Shown here: positions 57,418 to 64,000 of the stretch, one piece after another | Layout of the letters: each line of letters begins with the position of its first letter | Position numbering within the stretch: the first letter of the stretch is position 1 | NCBI GenBank assembly: GCA_903896925.1 | Contig: CAITZM010000074.1 | Span: 1-64,000, forward strand | Direction: 5' to 3' | Length of the DNA stretch: 64,000 nucleotides | Source: an uncultured Lentisphaerota bacterium | Lineage (GTDB): Bacteria > Verrucomicrobiota > Kiritimatiellia > CAIQIC01 | Notes under the pieces: model-generated | What the model was told of the DNA's origin: nothing | Database searches by the model: none | Seen by the model: only the letters and a program-made list of their open reading frames with translations | Made by a program: the position numbers and the translations under genes

Positions 57418-59660
57418 TGATGCGACGAGCGATTTTATTGGGCTGTACACTGCTGTGCACCGCGCGCGCCGAGGCGCCGGACCCGGCGGCGGTCGCGGAG
57501 CTGCGCGCATCAGGCGTCGAGCAGGTCGCATTCGTCAAACGCTTCACGTACACCTCGAACCACTACTACACCGAGTACATCAATAGCGCCTGGCTGCCGG
57601 GCGGCAACCTCTGCGTGCTCGACCTCAAGAGCGGCAAGGTGCGCGACCTGCTGCCGCAGATGACCAACGGCGTGTTCGAGCGGTTCGACGTCTCGTTCGA
57701 CGCGAAAAAGATCGTCTTCGCGTGGAAGCGCGCCGCGCAGGAGGGGTACCGGATCTACGAGGTCGGCGTCGACGGCAAACACCTGCGGCAGCTGACCTTC
57801 CCGCCGCCCAACGAGGCCGAGCTGCAGCGCGACTACCGCGTCTTCCCGCACTATCACCACGGCACCGACGACATGCAGCCGTGCTACCTGCCCGATGGTG
57901 GCATCGCGTTCATCTCCACGCGCTGCCAGTACGGCATTTTGTGCGACGGTCCCGACGATTTCACAACCACCGTGCTCTACCGGATCGATGGCGACGGGAA
58001 AAACATGCAGAAGCTGAGCAACAGCTCCGTCAGCGAGGCCGCGCCCGCGATGCTGCCCGACGGCCGGCTGCTGTACACGCGCTGGGAGTACGTGGACAAG
58101 GGCGCGGTCAGCGTGAAGTGCCTCTGGGCGATGCGGCCCGACGGCTCCGCGTCCCAGGAGATCTACGGCAACGACATCGCGCTGCCGCCGACGCTGCTCT
58201 ACGGCCGGCCGATCCCCGGCGCTGCCAACCAGTTCGTGGTGCTCGGCACGCCGCACTGCCCGCAGAACGGCATGGGCACGGTGATCCGGCTCGACATGTC
58301 GAAGCCCATCCGCACGCGCGCGCCGATGACCTACATCACCGACGACGTGGATATCCGCGCCGAGGCGGGCTTCGCGTTCCGCGAAAAAGGCGGCGAGTGG
58401 CGGCAGGACCCGGCCGGCCGCGGCCGCCTCTTCAAGGACCCCTACCCGCTCTCCGCGGAAAGCTTCCTGGTGGCGCACAAGCCCCAGGGCGAGCTGTGGA
58501 ATGCGCCCAAAGCCTACGGCCTCTACCTGCTCGACGAGCATGGCGCGGCGCGGCCGGTCTATCGCGATGCCGCGATCTCCTGCTGGCTGCCCTATCCGCT
58601 CAAGCCGCGCGTGAAGCCGCCAGCGCTGGCCACGCCACGCGATGCCGCGCGCGCCAGGGCCGGCGAAGCCGTCTGCATGGTCAGCGACGTGTACCATGGC
58701 CTCGAGGATGTCGACCGGGGCACGATCAAGTGGCTCCGCGTCCTCGAACAGGTGCCCCGGCCGTGGGCCGCGCGCCGCCGCTGGGCGGGTGACGACTACG
58801 ACCAGCAGCACGTCTGCATCACCAAGGACACGCACCTCGGCCTGAAGGTGCAGCACGGCATCGTGCCGGTCGAGGAGGACGGGTCCGCACACTTCGTCGT
58901 GCCCGCCGGCCGCAACATCTTCCTGCAGGCGCTCGATGCGCGCTGCATGGCCGTGCAGACCGAGCGGACCTATGTGAACTACATGCCCGGCGAGACGCGC
59001 AGCTGCATCGGCTGCCACGAGACGCCGCGGGACGCCGCGCGCAGCCACGGCCACGCCGCGCCCAGCGCCTTCGCGCGCCCGCCCTCCGTGCCCGGCCCGC
59101 AGCCCGGCGAGACCGTCGCCCGCCGCGTCCTGCACTTCCCGACCGACGTGCAGCAGGTCTTTGCGCGCAACTGCGTCCGCTGCCACGGCGGCGACGAGCC
59201 CGCCCATGACATGAGCCTCGAGGGCACGCCGACCGAGCGCTTCTGCGTGTCCTATGAGAACCTGGTGCCCGAACGGCGCCGCGGCGCGCAAAACCTCAAC
59301 CGCGGCCTGCTCGGCCCGGTGATCGGCGAGAACCATCCCAAAACCGGCAACGTGGACTACCTGCCCGCGCGGTCGCTCGGCTCGCACGCGAGCATCCTGA
59401 TCGCCATGTACAGCGACGGCTGGGTGCAGCTCGCCGACGAGGAGGCCAACGCCCGCGCCAAGAAGCTGGCCGAGCTTCACAAGCGGATCCACCTGCCGCC
59501 GGAGGATCTGCTGAAGCTGTCCAACTGGGTGGACACCAACTGCCAGTTCTACGGCAGCTACTGGGGCCGGCGCAACCTGCGCTACCGCGACCTGCCCGAC
59601 TTCCGCCCCGTGCCGACCTTCGAGGAAGCCATCAGCCCGGTCCCGCCGAAGCGGCCGTGA
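57414..59660 (+). CDS. Secreted CxxCH protein with hydrazine-synthase-alpha-like/PD40 architecture
   Basis: The 748-aa protein has a signal peptide (AILLGCTLLCTARA) and a TolB/PD40-like propeller (about 30-300; FDVSFDAKKIVFAWKR, DMQPCYLPDGGIAFISTRCQ). A middle domain follows, like that of hydrazine synthase alpha in planctomycetes. Two heme c-type motifs are present, CIGCHE (Cys531, Cys534, His535) and CVRCHG (Cys587, Cys590, His591). Homologues are frequent in PVC genomes without anammox, so hydrazine synthesis is not implied. A periplasmic redox or sensing role is inferred. Three ATGs occur at 57414-57422; the first overlaps the DUF218 stop. Confidence 0.75.
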   Translation: MMMRRAILLGCTLLCTARAEAPDPAAVAELRASGVEQVAFVKRFTYTSNHYYTEYINSAWLPGGNLCVLDLKSGKVRDLLPQMTNGVFERFDVSFDAKKIVFAWKRAAQEGYRIYEVGVDGKHLRQLTFPPPNEAELQRDYRVFPHYHHGTDDMQPCYLPDGGIAFISTRCQYGILCDGPDDFTTTVLYRIDGDGKNMQKLSNSSVSEAAPAMLPDGRLLYTRWEYVDKGAVSVKCLWAMRPDGSASQEIYGNDIALPPTLLYGRPIPGAANQFVVLGTPHCPQNGMGTVIRLDMSKPIRTRAPMTYITDDVDIRAEAGFAFREKGGEWRQDPAGRGRLFKDPYPLSAESFLVAHKPQGELWNAPKAYGLYLLDEHGAARPVYRDAAISCWLPYPLKPRVKPPALATPRDAARARAGEAVCMVSDVYHGLEDVDRGTIKWLRVLEQVPRPWAARRRWAGDDYDQQHVCITKDTHLGLKVQHGIVPVEEDGSAHFVVPAGRNIFLQALDARCMAVQTERTYVNYMPGETRSCIGCHETPRDAARSHGHAAPSAFARPPSVPGPQPGETVARRVLHFPTDVQQVFARNCVRCHGGDEPAHDMSLEGTPTERFCVSYENLVPERRRGAQNLNRGLLGPVIGENHPKTGNVDYLPARSLGSHASILIAMYSDGWVQLADEEANARAKKLAELHKRIHLPPEDLLKLSNWVDTNCQFYGSYWGRRNLRYRDLPDFRPVPTFEEAISPVPPKRP

Positions 59661-59761
59661 CCTGCGCCGTGCACCAGCTCCGGCCCCGGCTGCAGCCTAT
59701 GCCGACGGCTTGACCCGCGGGACGCCGTGGAGAGAACGCCCGGCCCAAAACTCGCTGCCGC

Positions 59762-59838
59762 TTGTGGGCGGGAGCTCCTGCTCCCGCGCAAGCCACACCC
59801 ACGCTGATGAACGCGGGAGCAGGAGCTCCCGCCCACAA
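59762..59838 (+). repeat. Perfect 27-bp inverted repeat
   Basis: A 27-bp arm starting TTGTGGGCGGGAGC (59762-59788) is repeated exactly as its reverse complement at 59812-59838, around 23 bp containing GCCACACCCACGC. Each arm is itself a hairpin of the GTGGGCGGGAG..CTCCCGC type seen at 52.56 kb. It is two head-to-head copies of the dispersed hairpin and lies between convergent genes, where it could block transcription from both sides. Confidence 0.75.
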
Positions 59839-59938
59839 ACTAAAAAGCTGCGCGCTTACCCTGCATTACGCCCAGCCATAGCCCTTCACACCCAGCTACC
59901 CCATCACTCTCCGTGCCGAGACATAGCTGGGAACGGGA

Positions 59939-59982
59939 TAAAAAAGAACCGGCCGGATTCCCGTGAGGGAACCCGGCCGGTT
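59939..59982 (-). terminator. Rho-independent terminator of ppdK
   Basis: On the minus strand a stem AACCGGCCGG(G)TTCCC / GGGAATCCGGCCGGTT with a TCAC loop is followed by CTTTTTTAT. It lies 60 nt after the ppdK stop. Confidence 0.85.
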
Positions 59983-59989
59983 GCATACT

Positions 59990-60036
59990 GTAGCGGCGGT
60001 CTATGACCGCCGTCGGCGACCTTAGGTCGCCGCTAC
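59990..60036. repeat. GTAGCGGCG..CGCCGCTAC nested hairpins
   Basis: A GTAGCGGCGGTC..GACCGCCG hairpin (59990-60012) and a GGCGACC..GGTCGCC hairpin (60015-60031) are nested in an outer GTAGCGGCG / CGCCGCTAC pair. They belong to the dispersed hairpin families and lie between the ppdK stop and its terminator. Confidence 0.65.
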
Positions 60037-60042
60037 AGATTT

Positions 60043-62811
60043 TTACTTGCCGGCGATGGCCGCCTGGGCCGCCGCGAGGCGCGCGATCGGCACGCGGTAC
60101 GGCGAGCAGCTGACGTAGTTCAAGCCCGCCTTGTAGCAGAACTTGACGCTGGCGGGATCGCCACCGTGTTCGCCGCAGATGCCGCACTTGAGCTCGGGCC
60201 GGGTCTCGCGACCGGCCTTCACGGCCATCTGCACGAGCTGCCCGACGCCGCCCTGGTCCAAGGTCTGGAACGGGTCCGTCGGCAGGATGCGCTCGGCGAG
60301 GTACGCCGGGAGGAACGTCCCGATGTCGTCGCGGCTGAAGCCGAACGTCATCTGCGTCAGGTCGTTGGTGCCGAAGCTGAAGAACTCGGCGCTCTCCGCG
60401 ATCTGGCCGGCGACCAGCGCCGCCCGCGGAATCTCGATCATCGTGCCGACCATGTACTTCACCTTGGACTTGCGGTCCTTGATGATTTTGTCGGCGGTGT
60501 CGCGGATGATCTTCGCGCAGAAGTCCACTTCGGCCTTGGTGCCGACGAGCGGGACCATGATCTCCGGGAAGACCTTGATCTGCTGCTTCTCGACGTTGCA
60601 CGCGGCCTCGATGACGGCCTGCGTCTGCATGACGCACAGTTCCGGGTAGGTGATCGAGAGGCGGCAGCCGCGGTGGCCGAGCATCGGGTTCATCTCGTGG
60701 AGCTGCTTGACGCGCTGGGCCACGGTCTCGACGCTGACGCCGAGGCGCTGCGCCATCTCCGCCTGCGCGGGACCGTCGTGCGGCACGAACTCGTGCAGCG
60801 GGGGATCGATCAGGCGGATGGTGACGGGCAGGCCGTTCATCGCCGAGAAGATGCCCTCGAAGTCGCCGCGCTGGAGCGGCAGGAGCTTCGCGAGCGCCTT
60901 TTCGCGACCCTGCAGGTCGTTCGCCAGGATGAACTCGCGGACGGACCAGATGCGGTCGCCCTCGAAGAACATATGCTCGGTGCGGCACAGGCCGATGCCT
61001 TCCGCGCCGAAGTTACGCGCAGCCTGCGCATCCTTCGGGAGGTCGGCGTTGGTGCGCACTTTCATCTTGCGATACTTGTCCGACCAGTCGGAGATCTGCT
61101 TGTAAATCTTGTAGATCGGGTGCTTCAGCGCATCCTTGTCGCCGTGGACGACGCCGGCCACCACCGGGCTGGCCGCCGTGGGCAGCTGGCCCAGGTAGAC
61201 GGAGCCGGTCGAGCCGTTGAGGCTGATCCAGTCGCCGGCCTTGAGCACCGTGCTGCCGCAGGTGACGGTCTTGTTCTTGTAATCGATCTGCATCGTGCTC
61301 GCGCCCGTGATGCAGCACTTGCCCCAGCCGCGCGCGACGACGGCCGCGTGGCTCGTCATGCCGCCCGTGGTCGTCAGGATGCCCTGCGCCGCCCACATGC
61401 CGCCGACGTCCTCAGGGCTCGTCTCGTGCCGGACGAGGATCAGCTTCTCGTTCGGGCTGTTCTTGATGATGTCTTCGGCTTCGTGCGCATCGAAGACGAT
61501 CTTGCCTACGCCCGCGCCCGGGCCCGCCGGCAGACCGCTGGTGATGGCCTTGGCCTTCTTCTCTTCGGCCAGATCGAAGATCGGGAAGAGCAGCTGTTCG
61601 AGGTCGTTGCCGCCGACCGTCATCAGCGCCTGCTCGGGGGTCAGCACCTTCTCCTGCGCCTTGCCGGTGAAGGTGTCCTTGCCCGTCGCCATTTCGACCG
61701 CCCAGCGGACGCCCGCGAGGCCGGTGCGCTTGGCGTTGCGCGTCTGCAGCATCCAGAGTTTGCCGCGTTCGACGGTGAACTCGACGTCCTGCGGATACTG
61801 GTAGTGCTTCTCGAGCTTCTTCATGATCTCGTGCAGCTGCACGCTCGCCGCCCGCCACTTCGGGTTGGGCTCGTTGACCATGTCGTCGAGGTGCTTCGGC
61901 GTGCGGATGCCCGCGACGACGTCTTCGCCCTGCGCGTCGATCAGATATTCGCCCATCGGCTTGGAGGCGCCCGTCGAGCCGTCGCGCGTGAACGCCACGC
62001 CCGTGCCGGAGTCTTCGCCCATGTTGCCGAACACCATCGAACAGATGTTGACGGCGGTGCCGAGGAGGCCGGTGATCTTGTTGATCTGGCGGTACTTCTC
62101 CGCGCGTTCGCTGTTCCAGGAGCCGAACACCGCGTTGATCGAGAGCCGGAGCTGCTCCATCGCATCCTGCGGGAAGGGCTTCTTGACGTGTTCCTGGTAG
62201 ACGCGCTTGTAGATGTCGACGAGTTCCTTGAGCTGCGTCGCCGTCAGGTCGGTGTCTTCCTTCGCGCCGTACTTCTGCTTCAGCGCGGTCATCTCATGCT
62301 CGAAATGGTCGTGCTCGAGGCCGCTGGAGGGGCCCATGACCACGTCGCCGAACATGTCGATGAAGCGGCGGTAGCAGTCCCAGCCCGTGCGCTCGTTGCC
62401 GGTTTCCTTGATGAAGCCGAGCACCGACTTGTCGTTGAGGCCGAGGTTGAGGACGGTGTCCATCATGCCCGGCATCGAGGCGGCGGCGCCGGAGCGGACG
62501 CTGACGAGCAGGGGGTTCACGGCGGCGCCTAGCTTCTTGCCCATCATCTTTTCGAGCTGGGCGAGCTTGGCCTTGACCTGGTCCATCATGCCCGGCGCGT
62601 ACTGGCTGCTGTGCTTGCTGTAGTAGGCGCAGGCTTCGGTCGAGATCGTGAAGCCGGGGGGCACGGGCAGGTTCGCGTTGGCCATCTCGGCCAGGTTCGC
62701 GCCCTTACCGCCGAGGACGGCCTTCATCGACTGGTCGCCTTCGGTGTTCTTCTTGCCGAAGCCGTAGAAAAAGACGTACTGCTTCTTGGCGTTCTTTGCT
62801 GCTTTAGCCAT
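60043..62811 (-). CDS. ppdK: Pyruvate, phosphate dikinase
   Basis: The cytoplasmic enzyme interconverts pyruvate + ATP + Pi and phosphoenolpyruvate + AMP + PPi. At 922 aa it is a little longer than the usual ~875-890. Signatures are all present: the ATP-grasp domain starting FFYGFGKKNTEGDQSMKAV and LGGKGANLAEMAN, the phospho-histidine motif GGMTSHAAVVARGWGKCC (His488), and the C-terminal PEP/pyruvate barrel with GHRGCRLSITYPEL, SFGTNDLTQMTFGFSRDD and GICGEHGGDP (Cys879). ATG 62811 is chosen over GTG 62817 because AGGAG sits 6 nt before it. PPDK often replaces pyruvate kinase in anaerobic PVC bacteria, fitting a sugar-fermenting host. Confidence 0.95.
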   Translation of the reverse strand: MAKAAKNAKKQYVFFYGFGKKNTEGDQSMKAVLGGKGANLAEMANANLPVPPGFTISTEACAYYSKHSSQYAPGMMDQVKAKLAQLEKMMGKKLGAAVNPLLVSVRSGAAASMPGMMDTVLNLGLNDKSVLGFIKETGNERTGWDCYRRFIDMFGDVVMGPSSGLEHDHFEHEMTALKQKYGAKEDTDLTATQLKELVDIYKRVYQEHVKKPFPQDAMEQLRLSINAVFGSWNSERAEKYRQINKITGLLGTAVNICSMVFGNMGEDSGTGVAFTRDGSTGASKPMGEYLIDAQGEDVVAGIRTPKHLDDMVNEPNPKWRAASVQLHEIMKKLEKHYQYPQDVEFTVERGKLWMLQTRNAKRTGLAGVRWAVEMATGKDTFTGKAQEKVLTPEQALMTVGGNDLEQLLFPIFDLAEEKKAKAITSGLPAGPGAGVGKIVFDAHEAEDIIKNSPNEKLILVRHETSPEDVGGMWAAQGILTTTGGMTSHAAVVARGWGKCCITGASTMQIDYKNKTVTCGSTVLKAGDWISLNGSTGSVYLGQLPTAASPVVAGVVHGDKDALKHPIYKIYKQISDWSDKYRKMKVRTNADLPKDAQAARNFGAEGIGLCRTEHMFFEGDRIWSVREFILANDLQGREKALAKLLPLQRGDFEGIFSAMNGLPVTIRLIDPPLHEFVPHDGPAQAEMAQRLGVSVETVAQRVKQLHEMNPMLGHRGCRLSITYPELCVMQTQAVIEAACNVEKQQIKVFPEIMVPLVGTKAEVDFCAKIIRDTADKIIKDRKSKVKYMVGTMIEIPRAALVAGQIAESAEFFSFGTNDLTQMTFGFSRDDIGTFLPAYLAERILPTDPFQTLDQGGVGQLVQMAVKAGRETRPELKCGICGEHGGDPASVKFCYKAGLNYVSCSPYRVPIARLAAAQAAIAGK

Positions 62812-62870
62812 ATTCACTCCTGTTTGGTTAGGCTGTTTTTTTCAATCCACAAGGGTCAAAAACGGCGCGG

Positions 62871-62900
62871 AGCTTAGGCTGCGCCCCCCCGCCATGTCAA
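62871..62900 (-). promoter_or_regulatory. Candidate ppdK promoter
   Basis: On the minus strand TTGACA (62900-62895) is followed after 18 bp by TAAGCT (62876-62871). That gives a leader of about 50 nt before ATG 62811. The -35 is a perfect match; the -10 is partial, as elsewhere in this high-G+C sequence. Confidence 0.5.
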
Positions 62901-62928
62901 GCCAGTCCGCCGTGTTATTTTCGTTCAG

Positions 62929-62980
62929 TTTTCCAAGGGTTGGAAACGCGGCCGCCGGTTCTTCCCAGGCTTGGAAAAAA
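62929..62980. repeat. Paired TTCCAA/TTGGAA palindromes
   Basis: TTTTCCAAGGGTTGGAAAC (62929-62947) and TTCCCAGGCTTGGAAAAAA (62962-62980) lie 32 bp apart, upstream of the ppdK promoter. They have the same pairing and spacing as the copies at 18.1 and 55.1 kb. Confidence 0.6.
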
Positions 62981-63006
62981 GGACCCCGACCAGCCCCCGC
63001 CGCGGC

Positions 63007-63311
63007 CTGCCCGCCCTGAGCATGCCGAAGGGTGGTGAGCCTGCCTGTCCTGAGTTCGTCGAAGGGTCGAACCACCGCCGCACACGCGGAAAACCAGCCA
63101 CGGATTTGCACGGATGGCCGTAGCGGGCAGAAGGAAAGCAGGAAAATCGGCACAGAAGGCAACGAAGAGAACTAAGGGATGGTAGGGCGAGGCCCCTGCG
63201 CTGAGCATGCCTGTCCTGAGCTTGTCGAAGGATCGAACCGTCCGGCCGAGCCGCCAGACAAACCCACCACAACGACGCTCAAGTCTTGTGGGCGGGGCAT
63301 CTTGCCCCGCG
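63007..63311. repeat. Dispersed CCTGAGC..GAAGG repeats and a GTGGGCGGGG hairpin
   Basis: Three units of the type CCTGAGCTTGTCGAAGG occur: at 63012-63031 (CCCTGAGCATGCCGAAGGG), 63047-63066 (TCCTGAGTTCGTCGAAGGG) and 63213-63230 (TCCTGAGCTTGTCGAAGG). This repeat type is known from many bacterial genomes. A GTGGGCGGGGCA..TGCCCCGCG hairpin lies at 63288-63311. The gap 62901-63461 contains no credible gene. Confidence 0.6.
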
Positions 63312-63461
63312 AAACCAACCGGACAAGAGCATGAGGCAAGCAGGCCCTTTGCTCATCGCCCGCGATGCTACGGCGGGGCGAGGGCGACACAAGCGTAGAG
63401 GCGGCAGGGGGCGATGCGCAGCCATCCGTGCCGGCCCAGTGCAGCAGGTCAAGCGATCCGG

Positions 63462-63644
63462 TTATTTCACCCGCACTTGGGTGGCGGTCGCCGGCATCCG
63501 GCGGGGCGCCCGCCGCACCACGGCGTGACCGGACGTGGCCTGGATGGTGCGCAAGTCTGCACAGATCGCCTTGAGATCGCCCCCCATGCGGCGGGTATGC
63601 TCGAGCCGGTGTTTGCGCACTTCCTGAACGATGGGGTCATTCAT
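63462..63644 (-). CDS. Small partner protein of the PIN gene
   Basis: 60 aa: MNDPIVQEVRKHRLEHTRR, then GGDLKAICADLRTIQATSG and a basic tail. This MNDPIV-EVR...DL-AI--DL pattern is typical of short proteins found next to PIN-domain genes. GGAG lies 8 nt upstream, and the ATG overlaps the PIN stop (ATGA), so the two are co-translated. An antitoxin or accessory role is inferred from position; no DNA-binding fold is obvious. Confidence 0.55.
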   Translation of the reverse strand: MNDPIVQEVRKHRLEHTRRMGGDLKAICADLRTIQATSGHAVVRRAPRRMPATATQVRVK

Positions 63645-64000
63645 GATTGATTCTCCAACAGTTCCTCGGGGGAACAAACTTCCGGACAAACATAGCCTTC
63701 GTTTTCGACCAGTTGCCGGACCATCATCCGCGTGAAGGGATTGGACAAGTGCGCGAAGTTCCACGTCACCACGGCGGCGATGCCATGGACGGCGGCCACG
63801 GCGATGTGCAAGGCGTCTTCCGGATACTCGCGCGGTATGCCTTTCCCGGCGATGATCTTTTCCGCCAACCGGCGTGCGTCCTCGTCAATATCCAGCATCA
63901 AAAACGGTTGGATGGCAGCCAGACGTTTGGCCGCCTGCTCCGCATCGCCCCGGGCGGCTTCTTCGTACACCAGCGCGGAGACATAGGTATCATAGGTCTT
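63641..64000 (-). CDS. PIN-domain protein, truncated by the window end
   Basis: About 120 C-terminal residues are visible: KTYDTYVSALVYEEAARGDAE, ARRLAEKIIAGKGIP, PEDALHIAVAAVHGIAAVVTW and NFAHLSNP. DALHIA (acidic residue and His) and the TWN-HL ending are PIN-domain landmarks. VapC-type PIN proteins are Mg-dependent ribonucleases and usually toxins. The frame stays open through base 64000, so the true start and the first Asp of the active site lie outside the window. Confidence 0.75.
   Translation of the reverse strand, partial: KTYDTYVSALVYEEAARGDAEQAAKRLAAIQPFLMLDIDEDARRLAEKIIAGKGIPREYPEDALHIAVAAVHGIAAVVTWNFAHLSNPFTRMMVRQLVENEGYVCPEVCSPEELLENQS

Noticed and set aside
57414-59660. Anammox hydrazine synthase subunit
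   Set aside because: The architecture resembles the alpha subunit, but no beta/gamma subunit or other anammox gene is near. Such homologues are common in non-anammox PVC bacteria.
60166-62532. 788-codon open frame on the plus strand opposite ppdK
   Set aside because: It is composed of repeated Val/Arg/Asp/Leu-rich stretches typical of antisense frames in high-G+C DNA. ppdK has all family motifs.

Overview
The window is a high-G+C bacterial segment dominated by secreted carbohydrate-active enzymes. The gene content suggests the PVC superphylum (Verrucomicrobiota / Kiritimatiellota / Lentisphaerota type). It has many GH29 enzymes, Tat-exported Gfo/Idh/MocA oxidoreductases, a hydrazine-synthase-alpha-like CxxCH protein, pyruvate phosphate dikinase, and intergenic space packed with short hairpin repeats. 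This placement is inference; no rRNA or other phylogenetic marker is present. No tRNA, rRNA, CRISPR, integrase or transposase was seen.

Layout. (1) 0-2.1 kb: GH29 fucosidase A behind a tandem operator. (2) 2.4-5.2 kb: a lower-G+C pair, GH16 and a Tat-exported BNR/sialidase-like protein, preceded by a candidate leader peptide. (3) 5.3-17.8 kb: a tightly coupled operon of GH141, GH78, CE7 esterase, an esterase-esterase-GH29 fusion and a GH106-like enzyme with a discoidin domain, joined mostly by ATGA overlaps. It looks aimed at a fucose/rhamnose-rich acetylated plant polysaccharide, such as RG-II-like pectin (inference). (4) 17.8-32.2 kb: an orphan signal-peptide remnant, a giant tandem GH127, GH27, a frameshifted heparinase-like protein, a GH33 sialidase, a collapsed pseudogene, GH5 and a beta-helix protein. 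(5) 32.9-44.2 kb: an unknown secreted protein, a PL8-type lyase, GH29-B with a heparinase II-like lyase, and GH29-C. (6) 44.7-52.2 kb: a Tat-exported oxidoreductase / TIM-barrel / oxidoreductase set, a PDZ protein and a second beta-helix protein. (7) 53.0-59.7 kb: GH29-D, then a coupled set of B12-binding radical SAM protein, DUF218 membrane protein and the CxxCH protein. (8) 60.0-64.0 kb, minus strand: ppdK with its own promoter and terminator, and a PIN-domain gene with a small partner cut by the window edge.

How the parts connect. All four stand-alone GH29 genes have the same promoter architecture: two GTCAA-N3-TTGAC palindromes 21 bp apart, then a -10-like box 23-24 bp downstream. This points to one shared regulator that is not encoded here. 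Many unrelated enzymes begin with nearly the same signal peptide and the same short 5' leader, as if a local secretion cassette were repeatedly joined to incoming catalytic domains. One copy stands alone without an enzyme. Intergenic DNA carries two repeat families: TTCCAA/TTGGAA palindromes, often in pairs 31-32 bp apart, and short GC-rich hairpins of several types. The window encodes degradation and export of enzymes but no recognisable transporter or transcription factor.
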